Source: Dehalococcoidia bacterium
GTDB lineage: Bacteria > Chloroflexota > Dehalococcoidia > GIF9 > AB-539-J10
Direction of reading: 5' to 3'
Assembly (NCBI GenBank): GCA_004377135.1
Contig: SOHS01000118.1
Location: forward strand, 1 to 7,144
Length of the DNA stretch: 7,144 nucleotides
Notes under the pieces: generated by a model
Databases searched by the model: none
The model's input: the letters and a program-made list of their open reading frames with translations, nothing else
What the model was told of the DNA's origin: nothing
Position numbers and translations under genes: made by a program
Shown here: positions 6,890 through 7,144 of the stretch, in pieces
How the letters are laid out: each line of letters opens with the position of its first letter
Numbering within the stretch: position 1 is the first letter of the stretch

Positions 6890-7144
6890 TTATAACCCGA
6901 CCTTCACTACCCTTTCGATATCGCCCAAGTCGGAAATTAACTCGATACTGGCCTGCGTGAAATAGCTCTTTATTAACGAAGTTACCTCTCTTCCCTGTCC
7001 TTTGCCTATTTCCAAAAGAAAACAGCCCCCGTAATTAAGTTTTCCCGGCATCTGTTCTAGCACTCGTTGAATTTTGCCCAACCCTTCCTCACCACCAGCC
7101 AAGGCTGTCGTGGGCTCAAAATTTATTATCTCTGGGCTCAAATC
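6890..7144 (-). CDS. prmC: PrmC/HemK, peptide release factor glutamine methyltransferase, C-terminal fragment
   Basis: The last 84 residues of a protein that runs off the right edge; the reading frame is open to the end of the window. PrmC methylates the Gln of the GGQ motif of release factors RF1 and RF2, using S-adenosylmethionine. The visible part begins with the LSPEIINFEPTTAL segment that lies shortly after the NPPY catalytic motif (outside the window). It continues with GGEEGLGKI, then GGCFLLEIGKGQGREV, which matches the family's 'GGxLxLEIGxxQ' strand and loop, and ends with the typical 'DLxxxERVVKV' C-terminus. There is no sign of truncation at the stop. The sirtuin gene follows after 28 nt. 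The absence of the N-terminal part is only a window effect. Confidence 0.93.
   Translation of the reverse strand, partial: DLSPEIINFEPTTALAGGEEGLGKIQRVLEQMPGKLNYGGCFLLEIGKGQGREVTSLIKSYFTQASIELISDLGDIERVVKVGL

Overview
The window most likely comes from a bacterium of the Chloroflexota, probably an uncultured member of the Dehalococcoidia. The main evidence is the 16S rRNA gene on the minus strand at the left edge. Read 5' to 3' it begins with an AGAGCTTGATCCTGGCTCAG variant and a 'GCCTTATGCATGCAAGTCGAACGGTC' type V1 region that resembles Dehalococcoides-type 16S, judged from memory and not by alignment. The protein-coding genes (RNase Y, YmdB, a sirtuin, PrmC) are bacterial housekeeping families and fit this.

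Layout. At 1-1080 (minus) lies the 5' two-thirds or so of a 16S rRNA gene, cut by the window edge at about E. coli position 1102. A tRNA-Asp(GTC) gene follows at 1259-1332 (plus), transcribed away from the 16S. Each of these RNA genes has its own good sigma-70-type promoter in the 178-bp spacer. At 1477-2409 (minus) is an intact presenilin / signal-peptide-peptidase-like intramembrane aspartyl protease with the YD, GGGD and PALP motifs. At 2552-3498 (minus) is a two-gene operon with an ATGA overlap. It encodes a cysteine-rich DUF3795-type protein and then an MGMT-like (alkyltransferase-like) protein whose usual Pro-Cys-His-Arg active site reads Pro-Tyr-Trp-Arg. A 261-bp divergent spacer carries a clear promoter for the next operon, rny-ymdB (3760-6056, plus), which encodes RNase Y and the YmdB/TIGR00282 metallophosphoesterase. 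This converges on a minus-strand pair at the right edge: prmC (only the C-terminal part is inside the window), then an NAD-dependent deacylase of the Sir2 family.

How the genes work together. rny-ymdB is a widely conserved pair in RNA turnover (endonuclease plus cyclic-nucleotide phosphodiesterase). PrmC methylates peptide release factors, and the sirtuin is its downstream operon partner. The DUF3795/MGMT-like pair and the presenilin homologue are the least understood genes and the best leads. I saw no insertion sequence, CRISPR array, phage gene or frameshift, and no convincing new multi-gene system. The window looks like ordinary chromosome with a few unusual genes.
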